From: a virus
IMG/VR virus record: IMGVR_UViG_3300024346_000117
Location: 1 to 47,671 of that record
Length of the DNA: 47,671 bases
Reading direction: 5' to 3' (one strand)
Positions 27,701 through 36,580 of the stretch are shown here, one piece after another. The position numbers and the translations under genes were made by a program. Under the pieces are notes generated by a model, which saw only the letters and a list, made by a program, of their open reading frames with translations, was not told the DNA's origin and searched no databases. Each line of letters begins with the position of its first letter. Positions within the stretch are counted from its first letter, which is position 1.

Positions 27701-29474
27701 GTGAACCACCATATTCTTTTACATCTAATATAGTATTAGATATACCAAAAGTTGATATTAACGCTCTTAAACCTGCTTTAGTACCTTTAGTTTTTAATAA
27801 GTAAGGTATGTTATGGTATATTCGTTTGTAAACACGCTTTAAAACGTCGTTCTGAGCTATTACAGCGCTTGATGCGCTTATGGCGTTTGTCACTAGATCA
27901 ATACCCTCTGAAGGAGAACTACCAGTAATATTTGCTACTGGGAATGTTGAACCTTCTGATGTTATACCTAGGAATGCTTGATATAAATCATCTTGATCAT
28001 AGTTATTTGAATATAGTTTTATACCAAACTCTCTAATAGCATCTGCTACTAAATCCTTTGATATACCATAGTCTAATCTATTGTCAGCATCGAATCTATT
28101 AGTTACATCTTTAGTATAAGTCCAAACGTTATCAAAATGTTGACCTATCATCTCTATAAACAACTGATATTGTTCATTTGCTGGGTCTTCAACTAAGTAT
28201 TCTGGTATAGTGTTTAATAAAGCATCATTATTGTTTTCATCATATAAAGATGCTGATGATATTTGACCACCATAGTAAATAGACCCTTCGTTAAGTGAAC
28301 CAAACCATTCTGCTACTTGGGTTGAACCAGTAGGATATAAAGTGTAAGGTAAAGTAGAAGTAGATTTAGGCCAAGATGCCGATGATCCACTATTAAAATA
28401 TAAAAAATATTCATATCCATCAAAGTTATCTATTGTACTATCTACGATAGCCTCTAAAGTAGCTTTGGATGATGAGAAAGCGATTGAACTAGTAGCTGAA
28501 CCAGTTATTGAATATATGTCTTGTTCAAGTTGGTTATGTGTTGCCTCTAATAAAGATGCTTTATAATAAAAGTTTTTTAAACGTTCCCCTGATGTTGAAA
28601 ACTTAATAAACTGATTGTATTTAGAGTAATCAATATTAATATTAATACTCTTTTCAGCTAAAAGTGATTTTAGTTGTTGTAGTGAAGATGTAAGAGGTGT
28701 TTCAAGTATTGAACTGTATGTGAAAGTATCTGATGCTACACCTACTTCGTTATTTACGTTTAGGTTAAAGTTAGGTCCTTTAATAAATTCAAAATCATCA
28801 TCGATTTCAACTTCTTCAATAGCGTATTCTACTTTATATGCTTGTGGTGTTGATATTTCTTCAACAATCCATAATGTATCCTTTACTAAAAAGTTTGGTG
28901 GTAAAGGTTCGTATAATTTTATTAATACTGTTATTTGTTGATCTATTGTTGTTGGAGTAACATCAATATTATTAGCAATAACTTGTTGGTTATTACCAAA
29001 GTTAAGTTGAAAATCAACAAAATACGGTCTTGTTTCTCTATATTCTTGGAAATTAACAAAAGTATTGAATACTTGTTGGTCATCTAACTGATTAGTTTTT
29101 AATCTAATCTCTGTTCTAGATGGTGATATTTCATCAATATAATATCTATCCTTAATGGATGATCCTAATCTACGTCTGTATGTGTTATATACTGTATAAT
29201 AGTTACCCTCTGTAAATCCTAGTTCTTTAAGATTTTTAGTTGGGTTTAATACTATGTCCCCTTCTTGTACTTTATATTGTTTTAACTCATAAGTTTCATC
29301 TGGTGAAACTATTTGTTTATTATCATCGTAAACATAAAGTTCGATGTAATCAGAAGATTCAATAAAATTAGTATCAAAGGAGGAAGATGGTATTAACTGC
29401 TCATCAGCAGTTTTATACTCCTGATATTCAAAAGTAGTTGGATCAACTTGGGTTAGTATAGTATTTTCTTCCAT
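24792..29474 (-). CDS. Very large baseplate structural protein with lectin-like domain (gp7 position)
   Basis: A 1560-residue protein, the longest in the window. Residues about 640-810 look like a concanavalin A/LamG jelly roll (LSLDTGLTLTLEYTGSSG, FFNGDWWSVMVNH, GGLQEIRYYTSEIPDNVF). Elsewhere it is mixed alpha/beta, with a helical stretch near 505-580 (DVLKRVYKRIYHNIPYLLKT). It directly follows gp25, gp6 and two smaller structural genes, the place of gp7 in T4, but is half again as long as T4 gp7. Its start overlaps the stop of the preceding gene by one base (TAATG). The gp7 role is inference from order. Confidence 0.65.
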   Translation of the reverse strand: MEENTILTQVDPTTFEYQEYKTADEQLIPSSSFDTNFIESSDYIELYVYDDNKQIVSPDETYELKQYKVQEGDIVLNPTKNLKELGFTEGNYYTVYNTYRRRLGSSIKDRYYIDEISPSRTEIRLKTNQLDDQQVFNTFVNFQEYRETRPYFVDFQLNFGNNQQVIANNIDVTPTTIDQQITVLIKLYEPLPPNFLVKDTLWIVEEISTPQAYKVEYAIEEVEIDDDFEFIKGPNFNLNVNNEVGVASDTFTYSSILETPLTSSLQQLKSLLAEKSININIDYSKYNQFIKFSTSGERLKNFYYKASLLEATHNQLEQDIYSITGSATSSIAFSSSKATLEAIVDSTIDNFDGYEYFLYFNSGSSASWPKSTSTLPYTLYPTGSTQVAEWFGSLNEGSIYYGGQISSASLYDENNNDALLNTIPEYLVEDPANEQYQLFIEMIGQHFDNVWTYTKDVTNRFDADNRLDYGISKDLVADAIREFGIKLYSNNYDQDDLYQAFLGITSEGSTFPVANITGSSPSEGIDLVTNAISASSAVIAQNDVLKRVYKRIYHNIPYLLKTKGTKAGLRALISTFGISNTILDVKEYGGSPKKPAVYKTQENIYDYYLGMTGSQSVQTEFKLNSDWSSSYDRPQTVMFRIKPETVHSSSLGPTNNIQKVLSLDTGLTLTLEYTGSSGIVSSYSGSVVDPEYQFGNLKLFPNGQGTPLSSSVYLPFFNGDWWSVMVNHNQQSGYTLTAKNKNSEYVSTSAIQHSSISTLPLTGSTEWISATSSDFGTALSPASHFSGGLQEIRYYTSEIPDNVFSYFTLNPQSYVGTGVNTAPEELAFRASLGGELYTGSVSIHPKTPPAPSIPPHILLETGYSLLLEDSGLIALHPIDKFKSGINSFENDSKFNISSSAFGVNREKIARNQIPAGISSEINNKIIIDTSKLESTTLSPMRSIQQKDYSNQRDVDSGYVEVAFSPANQINKDIVGQVGYFNLGDYLGNLSTRSTDTNSYPSLDILRDEYFAKYTKSYDLNDFVRLIKFYDNSLFKMVKDFTPSNVSLSSGVVVKQHILERNKHRRTLVSSTNETLTGSIGQVETFSGGAGGQVNRYQNQSKPTFNITQSWSEIIQTLKGPTTLSTKDQSGFYNGEYGNPTLDNASFINVVKGDGGVDCSEFTNPNFQDTQVTPVFLTSNNFTEDEFLSRDTTPNKGIVWLWHDGFNVKHIKVASRSREGVSILRELSQATSIPILLNNPSENPIPPSLPKLKSGFYTWEVTSKQVFDDYVYFEIDIAQSPLILTSEDANIFDIEFDSTGDFIWYASSSGTPSNPLRLDGIYESIPQGYFPTTPTYPREQFFRGWDGADYLIEPNEYIESEGIIVDSIGNFDTGTGEVNTAFTSSLSSVYGRLAETPKTPWFMNAPQQMVSYPSALIKDQDPNVIPRSIVVCAIYLTPITTNCSTLNNSLNEFTVAVRYQGNEELFVLGTTPLNKNKLILKEGRNGFAVVKDITLYNSADDNVDWTSSSITSPGNPTSTAANLPTGKYGVYKYSAQNEDKMIVQVETVNGRQTITQIAYCF

Positions 29475-29827
29475 TATTCAATTGTGGGATTAGACAATGT
29501 AACTATTTCTTGTTCTAATTCCAAGTTATTTTCTCTAAGTGTTGTTATTTCCTTTCTTAATGCTTCTATTTCAGCGTCTGTTTCATCAAACGAAATATAC
29601 TCACCTGACGTTTTTACTAAAAACTCATGGGAATTACTTTCACCTTCAGCAGGAATATCATAAAATAACTCGTTGTAAAGGTTAAAAAAATCTTCAACTG
29701 TAACTTGTGTCTCTAAGTCATCATTGACTGTAGGGACACTTAGTTCAGTGAATGTTGTTTTAATAGTTCTTGGATAATCAAGTTTATTAAATACTTCTTT
29801 TTGAAGGTCTACTCTCTTTTCTGACAT
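29474..29827 (-). CDS. Small baseplate-region protein with C-terminal coiled coil
   Basis: A 117-residue acidic protein. Residues about 82-112 (ETDAEIEALRKEITTLRENN and on) form a heptad-patterned coiled coil, suited to oligomer contacts. The N-terminal part has no recognisable domain. It lies between two large baseplate genes with a two-base gap on one side and a TAATG overlap on the other. A structural or assembly role is likely. Confidence 0.6.
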   Translation of the reverse strand: MSEKRVDLQKEVFNKLDYPRTIKTTFTELSVPTVNDDLETQVTVEDFFNLYNELFYDIPAEGESNSHEFLVKTSGEYISFDETDAEIEALRKEITTLRENNLELEQEIVTLSNPTIE

Positions 29828-29829
29828 AA

Positions 29830-31086
29830 CTATCCATTTTTAACTTTAAAGTTAAAGTTATTATCTTTGTATACTATTATTTCGTTACCTACAAATGTTT
29901 TAATCAATATTTGATATTGACGTTCTGGTTCTAAACCATTCATATAAACTGTAAAATATGATGATTGTGGGTCCGCAGATATCTTAGTATAGTTTTCGTC
30001 AAAATCTACAACGTATTCATTAGTATCTAAATCTTTAATAGCGTAGTATGAACTAGATGGTAAAAGATAGTTTTGAGTATATGATGATGCGGTTTGGAAA
30101 GTACGAACTGGGTATTTAGGTCTACAGTTGACTCTAAAACGGTTAATACTATCTTCATAAAACACACCTGGGTTTTCATCTAACGCCATATAAATATCTG
30201 TGTCGTCTATAACGTTTAACGATCCAGTAGTAAAATCTGAATCATCCCACTTAACACAAAGTTCAGGTGGGTATATAGTATATGTGTCTGATGAATAAAA
30301 CTTAATTTGGGGTACTATAGAAGATGAAGGTTCAAACTCTAAACTTCCAGTCCACTTAACTATAAATCCGTTGTTGTCTATAGTTGTATATGGATTAATA
30401 CCTTTAGATTGTGAATACCAAACATCAACTATGTCAGTTACTTTAACATCTAAATCTTTTTTAGTTCTAACATCGTATGATTGTGATGCAGATGATAAAT
30501 CTATATTTGGGTTTGTTGAACCTGTATACCAAACTCCACCTCCTGGTGTTGCTTCGATAGATTCATAGTGTTGGTAATCAGGTAGTGAACTTGAAGGCCA
30601 TAAATTATTTGAAAAATTATCGTTTCGTTGTCCCCAACTTACACCATCGGTTGTTTCAGGTTTATTTCCATAATGACCAGTACCATTAGTCCAATCATAT
30701 GCTATGGGAAATACCTCTAACTTTGATTGTTGAGCTATACCTTGAGCTGTTGCTACATAAGATTTTAAGTGAACATCATAAGGATCGTCTTTAACTATAT
30801 TATCAAAAACATAGTTAATATCATCTTGATCAAATTTTATTAGGAAACGAGATACTGCTGTTGTAGTATATCCTTCTAAAGATTCTGTATTATATGTTAT
30901 TGAACTACTAACCCAAGTTTCTCCTACATCACCCCATAAATTAGGGTGGTATACTGGGTTAGATAAATCTATTAATGGATTTTTCCAATTACGAGACTCA
31001 TTCATAGCATCTAACCCTGTGTTCATTAAGGGGTATTCACTATACATAGTGGCATCGTTTACCGCAAAGATTTTATATACTGCCAT
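29830..31086 (-). CDS. Baseplate/tail structural protein, DNRLRE-like N-terminus
   Basis: A 418-residue protein. The opening VYKIFAVNDATMYSEYPLMN and the later FLIKFDQDDINYVFDNI resemble the DNRLRE beta-sandwich, where a line of short strands precedes an F-x-I/L-K-F segment. The rest is Tyr/Ser-rich beta structure. It starts one base after gp6, the position of a wedge component. The DNRLRE resemblance is by eye and uncertain. Confidence 0.6.
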   Translation of the reverse strand: MAVYKIFAVNDATMYSEYPLMNTGLDAMNESRNWKNPLIDLSNPVYHPNLWGDVGETWVSSSITYNTESLEGYTTTAVSRFLIKFDQDDINYVFDNIVKDDPYDVHLKSYVATAQGIAQQSKLEVFPIAYDWTNGTGHYGNKPETTDGVSWGQRNDNFSNNLWPSSSLPDYQHYESIEATPGGGVWYTGSTNPNIDLSSASQSYDVRTKKDLDVKVTDIVDVWYSQSKGINPYTTIDNNGFIVKWTGSLEFEPSSSIVPQIKFYSSDTYTIYPPELCVKWDDSDFTTGSLNVIDDTDIYMALDENPGVFYEDSINRFRVNCRPKYPVRTFQTASSYTQNYLLPSSSYYAIKDLDTNEYVVDFDENYTKISADPQSSYFTVYMNGLEPERQYQILIKTFVGNEIIVYKDNNFNFKVKNG

Positions 31087-31087
31087 A

Positions 31088-32926
31088 TTAGAATGTTACT
31101 ACTCTACCACTAATATCTCTATTGGGATACTTTATCTCAAATATAGATGGATCGATTGAGGGGTATATTACACCACTTTGTGTAGCTCCTTCAATGTCAT
31201 AGCCATATTGAGAATATCCTTCAGATACACCAGCTTTGTTGGTTATTGTTACTTGTTTAACTGTCTGTACTCCTGTTACTTGATCTAATAAAACATTTAT
31301 ATTTCTTAAAATAATAGGTTGGTTTATTTGCCATTTATCTACGTTAAAGAAATCTATTAAAGCAGTTAAACAGTTACGTATTACTTCGTTGTTGTTATAG
31401 TTAGGTAATGTTATGATTTCAAAATCAACAGCTATGTTTACTATGTAAGCATCTTTGATAGTGATTGAATCACCTATCATTTTATATTGATTTAGATATG
31501 TTGATAAGTTTTCTTTTAAAGCTGATGATGCTATTCTTAGATTTTTATTTATATCATAAGATAAAGTGTAAATCTCTAATGTTGTATTTGAGTTAGCGTT
31601 TAGTGGTTTTTGAACATGCGCTTTAGATATTGATCCAAAGTTAGAAGGCATAGATAAAGTACGTACTAAGTAATCATCTGCTGTTACGTTTCGTAACTGA
31701 GTACCATAACTAGATATTGTGTTTTGTCTTAGTTCTTCTGTTGAATCCCCATCTGCCCCTCCAGTTGCTGCTCCAGCATTATTTACTGCTACAGAATCGA
31801 AAACATATTGAGCTAACGATGCGTTTAGTGTTGGTTGTATAAACGTCGTATTTGTAGTGTCAACGTTGGTTAACGTATTTGCAGCGACGTTAGACGCAAC
31901 ACCACCGCCAGTTATGTATCGAACTGTTAGTGTAGTATTTGATGGTGCTATACCATAGGTATTTGTAAAAATAAAGTTAGTAGGTGAATAAGCTGTTGTA
32001 AGTTTATCTTGAGTATAAGGTAAACCTAAACCTACGTTATGTGGGTTTGGTATAATCTCTTCGTCATTTGCTTCAGCGTTACCTGATCCAAACTGGATTT
32101 GGAGTGTTGTATTATCTATAAATCTAGTAGCAAAACGTCTTTGTACTTGCTTTAGTTGTAAAATATAAGGTGTATCTTCTTGACTATTGGAGTTATTAGG
32201 ATCGTTTACGTTTGTGTTTTTAATCTTATCATAAACTGAATCTTGCCCTAGAGCACTAACTTGATACCATTCGTTACCATCAGAATCAAATACATCTAAT
32301 ATTTGAGCTATATTTTCTCCTTGTAAATCAACTGTTGGAAATTCTTGATGTATTCCAAACGAAAAAGTTGTTGTTTGAATATCACCTGATGTTGCATTAC
32401 GTTTTTTATTTAATAAGTAATAAGTTGGTGTAGCACCGTTTACTTGAGCTATAGTTACTAGTGTAGGATCTTGAGATGATGATACTGTAAAATCAATATT
32501 ATCTTGGATAGTGAAAGTTTGACCATCTCCTGTAACTTCTGTATTCTCTGGAAAATCGAGAGCGTATGTAAAATCAGGTTGTGATCCTGTACCTACAGTT
32601 TTAGCAGGTACTATTTGAAATATATCTAATTCGGTTGAAGATAAAGATGTTACTTTAGGAGTGTAACCAAACATATATGCTAAATCGAATAAGTTATTCG
32701 TTTGTCTAGCATATTGTATGAATGTTTCTTGTAGTTGGTTATCTAAATAAAAACTTAAAACATCCCCTACATAAGATGCTTGTTCCATAAACATCATACC
32801 GGGTGATGCTGGAGAAAAGTCTGTATAGGTTGTTGGGAAGTATGTTTTAGAAAAGTTTATTAACTGATTTCTAAAATCTCCAAAATCCTTATTTAAATAC
32901 GATATGTCTCTTTTTACTTTTGCCAT
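31088..32926 (-). CDS. gp6: Baseplate wedge protein gp6 (baseplate J family)
   Basis: A 612-residue protein, near the T4 gp6 length. The N-terminus has DISYLNKDFGDFRNQLINF and DFSPASPGMMFMEQASYVGD, the wedge-protein signature that precedes a long helical and beta-rich body. GQTFTIQDNIDFTVSSS and the repeated VTADDYLVRTLSMPSNFGSI are typical of the J family. In T4, gp6 dimers link the six wedges into the ring around the hub. The one-base overlap with gp25 conserves the T4 pairing. Confidence 0.9.
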   Translation of the reverse strand: MAKVKRDISYLNKDFGDFRNQLINFSKTYFPTTYTDFSPASPGMMFMEQASYVGDVLSFYLDNQLQETFIQYARQTNNLFDLAYMFGYTPKVTSLSSTELDIFQIVPAKTVGTGSQPDFTYALDFPENTEVTGDGQTFTIQDNIDFTVSSSQDPTLVTIAQVNGATPTYYLLNKKRNATSGDIQTTTFSFGIHQEFPTVDLQGENIAQILDVFDSDGNEWYQVSALGQDSVYDKIKNTNVNDPNNSNSQEDTPYILQLKQVQRRFATRFIDNTTLQIQFGSGNAEANDEEIIPNPHNVGLGLPYTQDKLTTAYSPTNFIFTNTYGIAPSNTTLTVRYITGGGVASNVAANTLTNVDTTNTTFIQPTLNASLAQYVFDSVAVNNAGAATGGADGDSTEELRQNTISSYGTQLRNVTADDYLVRTLSMPSNFGSISKAHVQKPLNANSNTTLEIYTLSYDINKNLRIASSALKENLSTYLNQYKMIGDSITIKDAYIVNIAVDFEIITLPNYNNNEVIRNCLTALIDFFNVDKWQINQPIILRNINVLLDQVTGVQTVKQVTITNKAGVSEGYSQYGYDIEGATQSGVIYPSIDPSIFEIKYPNRDISGRVVTF

Positions 32927-33333
32927 TATTGAAATGTTAACTCAACGTTATCTGTTAATCCAGTTTGAGCAATACTATATTTTAGTGATACTGTCACTGT
33001 ATATTGATCAGGATTTGATGCTACTTCTAAATCATCTATAATAACGTTAGGGATATTTTCGTTTATACCTTGTTGTATAGTTTCTTCTAGACCTTCTAGG
33101 TTATCGTTTTCTATTTGTTCAAATATAAAGTTTTTTAAACCTGCTCCAAAAGTAGGATTAGCGATTCGTTCTCCTGGGTTCGTTAATAAATAGTTAACTA
33201 AGTTGTATTTTATAGCATCCTTAGTTTGATAGGTTTGGTTAAAGACAGCCGGAGCACTAAAGGGTAAAGCTACACCTATAGCGACTCTAGGTCGTAAATC
33301 GTTAGGAAATATTTGTCTTTCTCCGAATGCCAT
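32926..33333 (-). CDS. gp25: Baseplate wedge protein gp25 (GPW/gp25 family)
   Basis: A 135-residue protein with the hallmark LLTNPGERIANPTFGAGLKN near residues 49-68, the gp25 lysozyme-like fold that nucleates sheath assembly. T4 gp25 is 132 residues long. It is flanked by gp6 on one side and a small structural gene on the other, both with one-base TAATG overlaps. It acts in the baseplate wedge that starts sheath polymerisation. Confidence 0.95.
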   Translation of the reverse strand: MAFGERQIFPNDLRPRVAIGVALPFSAPAVFNQTYQTKDAIKYNLVNYLLTNPGERIANPTFGAGLKNFIFEQIENDNLEGLEETIQQGINENIPNVIIDDLEVASNPDQYTVTVSLKYSIAQTGLTDNVELTFQ

Positions 33334-33683
33334 TATTTATTCATTATACCCATTATTTGATCCATTGATACTTCACCTTCAGGTAACTTACCATTTGGAG
33401 AAGTTGTATCAACCGGACCGTTTATTTGTAGACCTTGTCGTGGTGCTACGTCTCCTGATGTAAACTGTGCTTTCATATCACCTAAAACATTCATATAGTT
33501 TTCTCTGATATTTTGTTTAACTTCTGGGGTAGCATGTGGTGCTGTTGGGGTTGAATAAGTTGGTTGTTCGATTATTGGTTGTTTATTTGACTTAATTGCC
33601 TCCAATAAAATGTCCTTTAGTTCCTCTTGGATTACTTCCTTTACTACTTCTTTTAGTGTGTTTTTAAGTTCTGTTAGTTTCAT
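33333..33683 (-). CDS. Small coiled-coil protein of the baseplate operon
   Basis: A 116-residue protein. Residues 1-33 form a Lys/Glu/Leu-rich amphipathic helix (MKLTELKNTLKEVVKEVIQ at the start), followed by a Pro/Thr-rich linker. The last 50 residues (NYMNVLGDMKAQF ... VSMDQIMGIMN) are predicted helical. The N-terminal helix could be an assembly or capsid-targeting type signal. It is not a known T4 part. A TATTTATA box sits only five bases before the ATG. Confidence 0.55.
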   Translation of the reverse strand: MKLTELKNTLKEVVKEVIQEELKDILLEAIKSNKQPIIEQPTYSTPTAPHATPEVKQNIRENYMNVLGDMKAQFTSGDVAPRQGLQINGPVDTTSPNGKLPEGEVSMDQIMGIMNK

Positions 33684-33688
33684 ATGAT

Positions 33689-33696
33689 TATAAATA
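33689..33696 (-). promoter_or_regulatory. Late-promoter-like box TATTTATA, unusually close to the ATG
   Basis: TATTTATA ends five bases before the ATG at 33683. If it acts as a -10 box, transcription would start at or after the ATG, so here it may instead be a chance match or part of a translation start region. Confidence 0.3.
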
Positions 33697-33701
33697 TAAC
33701 G

Positions 33702-35312
33702 TTAGTTTGGTTTTAAATCGTTTTGTTCAATAGTGAATATAAGTTCGTTTATTAGTATTTGATCTGATGAAGCGTATGATGGTTCTCCTTTAACTACCAC
33801 CACACCTTGGCTATCTTTACCAACAGCATAGCGACGTTTTAGGTCTTTATTAGTTTCACCTTCTTGTGTTTCTACACCTAAAATAAACCCGTTATATTCT
33901 GTTTGTATGGTTTCACCAGCATCAGCTGATTCTTTAGTAATATTTGTAAGTTCCTCATCTAGTTGTACTTGTAGATAGGTTCCTGATAATAGATCTTGGA
34001 TATTAAAGTCGGCGTTAGGTGAAATACCTAATATTCTTCTTATTCTAGAGTCATCTACTTTTGAAAAATCAACATCTTGAATAGTTAAACTACCAGGTTG
34101 GATAGTTACCCCGTTTGTAAGGTTTTTATCTATTTCTTCTTCCTTATTTAACTCATCTACTACTGCTTGTCTGGATTCATCTAAACACTCCCCTATTAAA
34201 CCATCTATTGCGCTTAGTATGTTTAATACCTTAGTTAAAACGGATACAAGTGGTATTGTTGATGGAGTTAGTATACCTACAATATTACCAAACTTATCTA
34301 CTAGTTTAGTAAGTTTATCTTTTTTATCTTCTATTACTGATATTTTACCTAAGGAAGTTGATATAATAACACCCCCTGCTGGTCCTGGTGGTAAACCTAT
34401 GGTTGATGGTATTGGGTTTACTGTTATTATTTTTCTTACTACCTTAAATGCTATTACTAAGGCTTTGAGTATAGAAGAAATAGTTTTTACTTTACTTGCT
34501 ATTTTTAGTATATTATTTAACTGTCTTGTTAGTTTATTCTTTTTACTAATAAGTCTAGGTATACCTCCTATAGAGGGGCATGATTTTTTTGCTAGTTGGT
34601 TTAAAGCAGTTATACCAAACTGTGCTAATAGGTTTAAAGCAAAAGGTATTACTCTTTCATTTATTTTATTTACCTCTTTATTAATAGTTTCGGTTATAAT
34701 AGCCTCAGCTGATTTAAGGTTGAAGGAGTTCATTTTATTAACATCACCCTCATCCATAACTAAAAGTTTAGATTCTTCTTTTTCTAAGGATTTCTTAATA
34801 GTGTTTAACTCAATAACGTTAATACGAGTTTTAAGTTTACCATCTAAAGTTGTGGATGGTGCGTCTTGGGGTTCATATTTATTTTTAGAAAAATCTATAT
34901 TACTTTGAGGTATTTCTTCTCCTACGGGGACAGTTATTCGTAGTGTAAAACCACCTCCTGGATTTGTTGTTGTGTTAGATTTATCTAAACTAACTTTAAC
35001 TCCCCTTAATCCCTCTTTAGTTATAGAATCTATTACTCTACCTTTTATTTGAAACTTAGTAGGTTTTGGTGCTACCTCTTCCCTAACTACAGTTGGAACG
35101 TTTATCCAGTTACTAGTGTCATTTTTCCTACCTGTTGGTGTGTAGTCATTAACTACTTGCTTAACTAAGTTTAAAAGGGCATCTGAGATGGTTTTTGGGC
35201 CTTCATTTACTTTAAATCCAAAAGGATCATACAGTATAGCAAAATTTTGGGGACCAAAGGTTTCAATCTCTACATAGTAATCATTCGATAAAATATATTT
35301 GTCGTTTGCCAT
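33702..35312 (-). CDS. Baseplate hub-region protein with Ig-like and hydrophobic helical parts
   Basis: A 536-residue protein. Residues about 85-165 (FQIKGRVIDSITKEGLRGVKVSLD) look like a carboxypeptidase-regulatory (Ig-like) domain. Residues about 220-390 are long, hydrophobic, Lys/Ile-rich helices (KVKTISSILKALVIAFKVV; LTPSTIPLVSVLTKVLNIL), unusual for a baseplate protein and closer to tape-measure or membrane-interacting proteins. It lies between the gp5-like hub gene and gp25, with a TAATG overlap at its start. The hydrophobic core could contact the tape measure or host membrane during DNA entry. Confidence 0.55.
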   Translation of the reverse strand: MANDKYILSNDYYVEIETFGPQNFAILYDPFGFKVNEGPKTISDALLNLVKQVVNDYTPTGRKNDTSNWINVPTVVREEVAPKPTKFQIKGRVIDSITKEGLRGVKVSLDKSNTTTNPGGGFTLRITVPVGEEIPQSNIDFSKNKYEPQDAPSTTLDGKLKTRINVIELNTIKKSLEKEESKLLVMDEGDVNKMNSFNLKSAEAIITETINKEVNKINERVIPFALNLLAQFGITALNQLAKKSCPSIGGIPRLISKKNKLTRQLNNILKIASKVKTISSILKALVIAFKVVRKIITVNPIPSTIGLPPGPAGGVIISTSLGKISVIEDKKDKLTKLVDKFGNIVGILTPSTIPLVSVLTKVLNILSAIDGLIGECLDESRQAVVDELNKEEEIDKNLTNGVTIQPGSLTIQDVDFSKVDDSRIRRILGISPNADFNIQDLLSGTYLQVQLDEELTNITKESADAGETIQTEYNGFILGVETQEGETNKDLKRRYAVGKDSQGVVVVKGEPSYASSDQILINELIFTIEQNDLKPN

Positions 35313-36580
35313 TATACAGTTCTACTAACTTTAGATATTAGTTTATCGTTTTTAACTAGGTTAAGAATAGATTGGGATACTGCTTTAGTATTAGATGCTG
35401 CTGCGCTAACGGGAATATTAGGTACTGGAGAACCACCAGGCCAGTTTTGACTTTTTTCTAAAGCACCACATACATTTTTTATACCTTTTAATAATGATTC
35501 AAACTGCTGCATAAAATCATCACCTAAGATTAGGGCTTGAGCTGCGTTTTTTGAACCTAGGTTTACTTTAGGTGCAACAAGGTTAATATCAGAATCTGAT
35601 GCTATACCTACTGTACCTATAGATGTTATTGCTATTTGTTTATTAGCAGATATTAATAATGAGTCTGTTTTTGCGTTAAGTACTAATCTACCACTATTTA
35701 ATACTATTTGATTTTCTAAATATTCTGGGGTTGTTGTAGGTGGTTCTTCAAACGCTTCATATAACTCGTTATCTAACTCTAAAGGTATTTTTTGATCTTT
35801 GGTTAGATAAATAGACGATAAATCTTTATTAATATTTTCAGTTACAGGTAACCATCCTAACTCAGATGAGTCTTCGGGTTGGCCGTTTCTAATAATAGTA
35901 ATGGGTGAACCATTTTCTCCGTTTTCAGACCAATCGTTAGTATATTCTGAGTCTGTTTTTGATGTATTACCTAATCTTATACTGTTACCAAATCTACCTT
36001 CAACTATATTATCACCAGCAAAGGGTAAAATAGGATGTATGTTAGTTTCTTCTACAAAAGTACCACCTGATTCTCCGTTTAAATCTATCTCAGTTGAACC
36101 ATCCTTAACTCGTCTAACGTTCCCACCTGATGTTTGAGCGTAATCTTGTGTTTGTTCGTCTGATTGTGGTTTTAGTGGGTTTGGATATGCGTTGTGGTGT
36201 GGGTGGTTCCAAAGTGAAAGTGTATTTAAATAATAAAACTTCTCTGAACCAGTACGTGTCCCTAAACCTGTATCTGGTAGTTTAAATATTAATACTAACT
36301 CGTTTATTAAAGGATATTTTTTACTATTAGATAATAGTGGGGTTGCTATAGCTTTATTTTCCCCTCTTGATGATTGATAATTTACTAACTCGAACTCAAT
36401 AGTTCCTATACCATTCCATTCACCATAACTCTCAAAGTTACTTGAGTTTTCATCCAATATAATATTTAATACTCTACCAGTTTGGAAGGTATTATCTAAG
36501 TTATTTGCTCTAACTGCTAAGCCAGATACATCAACTTGATTTAAGTTATTATTTAATGCAGCAAATCCTAATGTAGACAT
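35312..36580 (-). CDS. gp5: Baseplate hub/spike protein, gp5-like, without a lysozyme domain
   Basis: A 422-residue protein. The N-terminal half (GRVLNIILDENSSNFESYG, ELVLIFKLPDTG) resembles the OB-fold of T4 gp5. ILPFAGDNIVEGRFGNSIRL near residues 180-200 is typical of phage hub proteins. Residues about 285-350 show the short beta-helix repeat of the spike (RLVLNAKTDSLLISANKQIA, then SIGTVGIASDSDINLVAPKV). T4 gp5 carries a lysozyme between the OB-fold and the helix, but none is visible here. It sits at the start of the baseplate operon and would form the membrane-piercing tip. Confidence 0.8.
   Translation of the reverse strand: MSTLGFAALNNNLNQVDVSGLAVRANNLDNTFQTGRVLNIILDENSSNFESYGEWNGIGTIEFELVNYQSSRGENKAIATPLLSNSKKYPLINELVLIFKLPDTGLGTRTGSEKFYYLNTLSLWNHPHHNAYPNPLKPQSDEQTQDYAQTSGGNVRRVKDGSTEIDLNGESGGTFVEETNIHPILPFAGDNIVEGRFGNSIRLGNTSKTDSEYTNDWSENGENGSPITIIRNGQPEDSSELGWLPVTENINKDLSSIYLTKDQKIPLELDNELYEAFEEPPTTTPEYLENQIVLNSGRLVLNAKTDSLLISANKQIAITSIGTVGIASDSDINLVAPKVNLGSKNAAQALILGDDFMQQFESLLKGIKNVCGALEKSQNWPGGSPVPNIPVSAAASNTKAVSQSILNLVKNDKLISKVSRTV

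Noticed and set aside
34219-34908. Plus-strand open frame (229 codons) with many hydrophobic residues
   Set aside because: It is the complement of the hydrophobic helices of the hub-region protein; the minus-strand gene fits the operon and overlaps.
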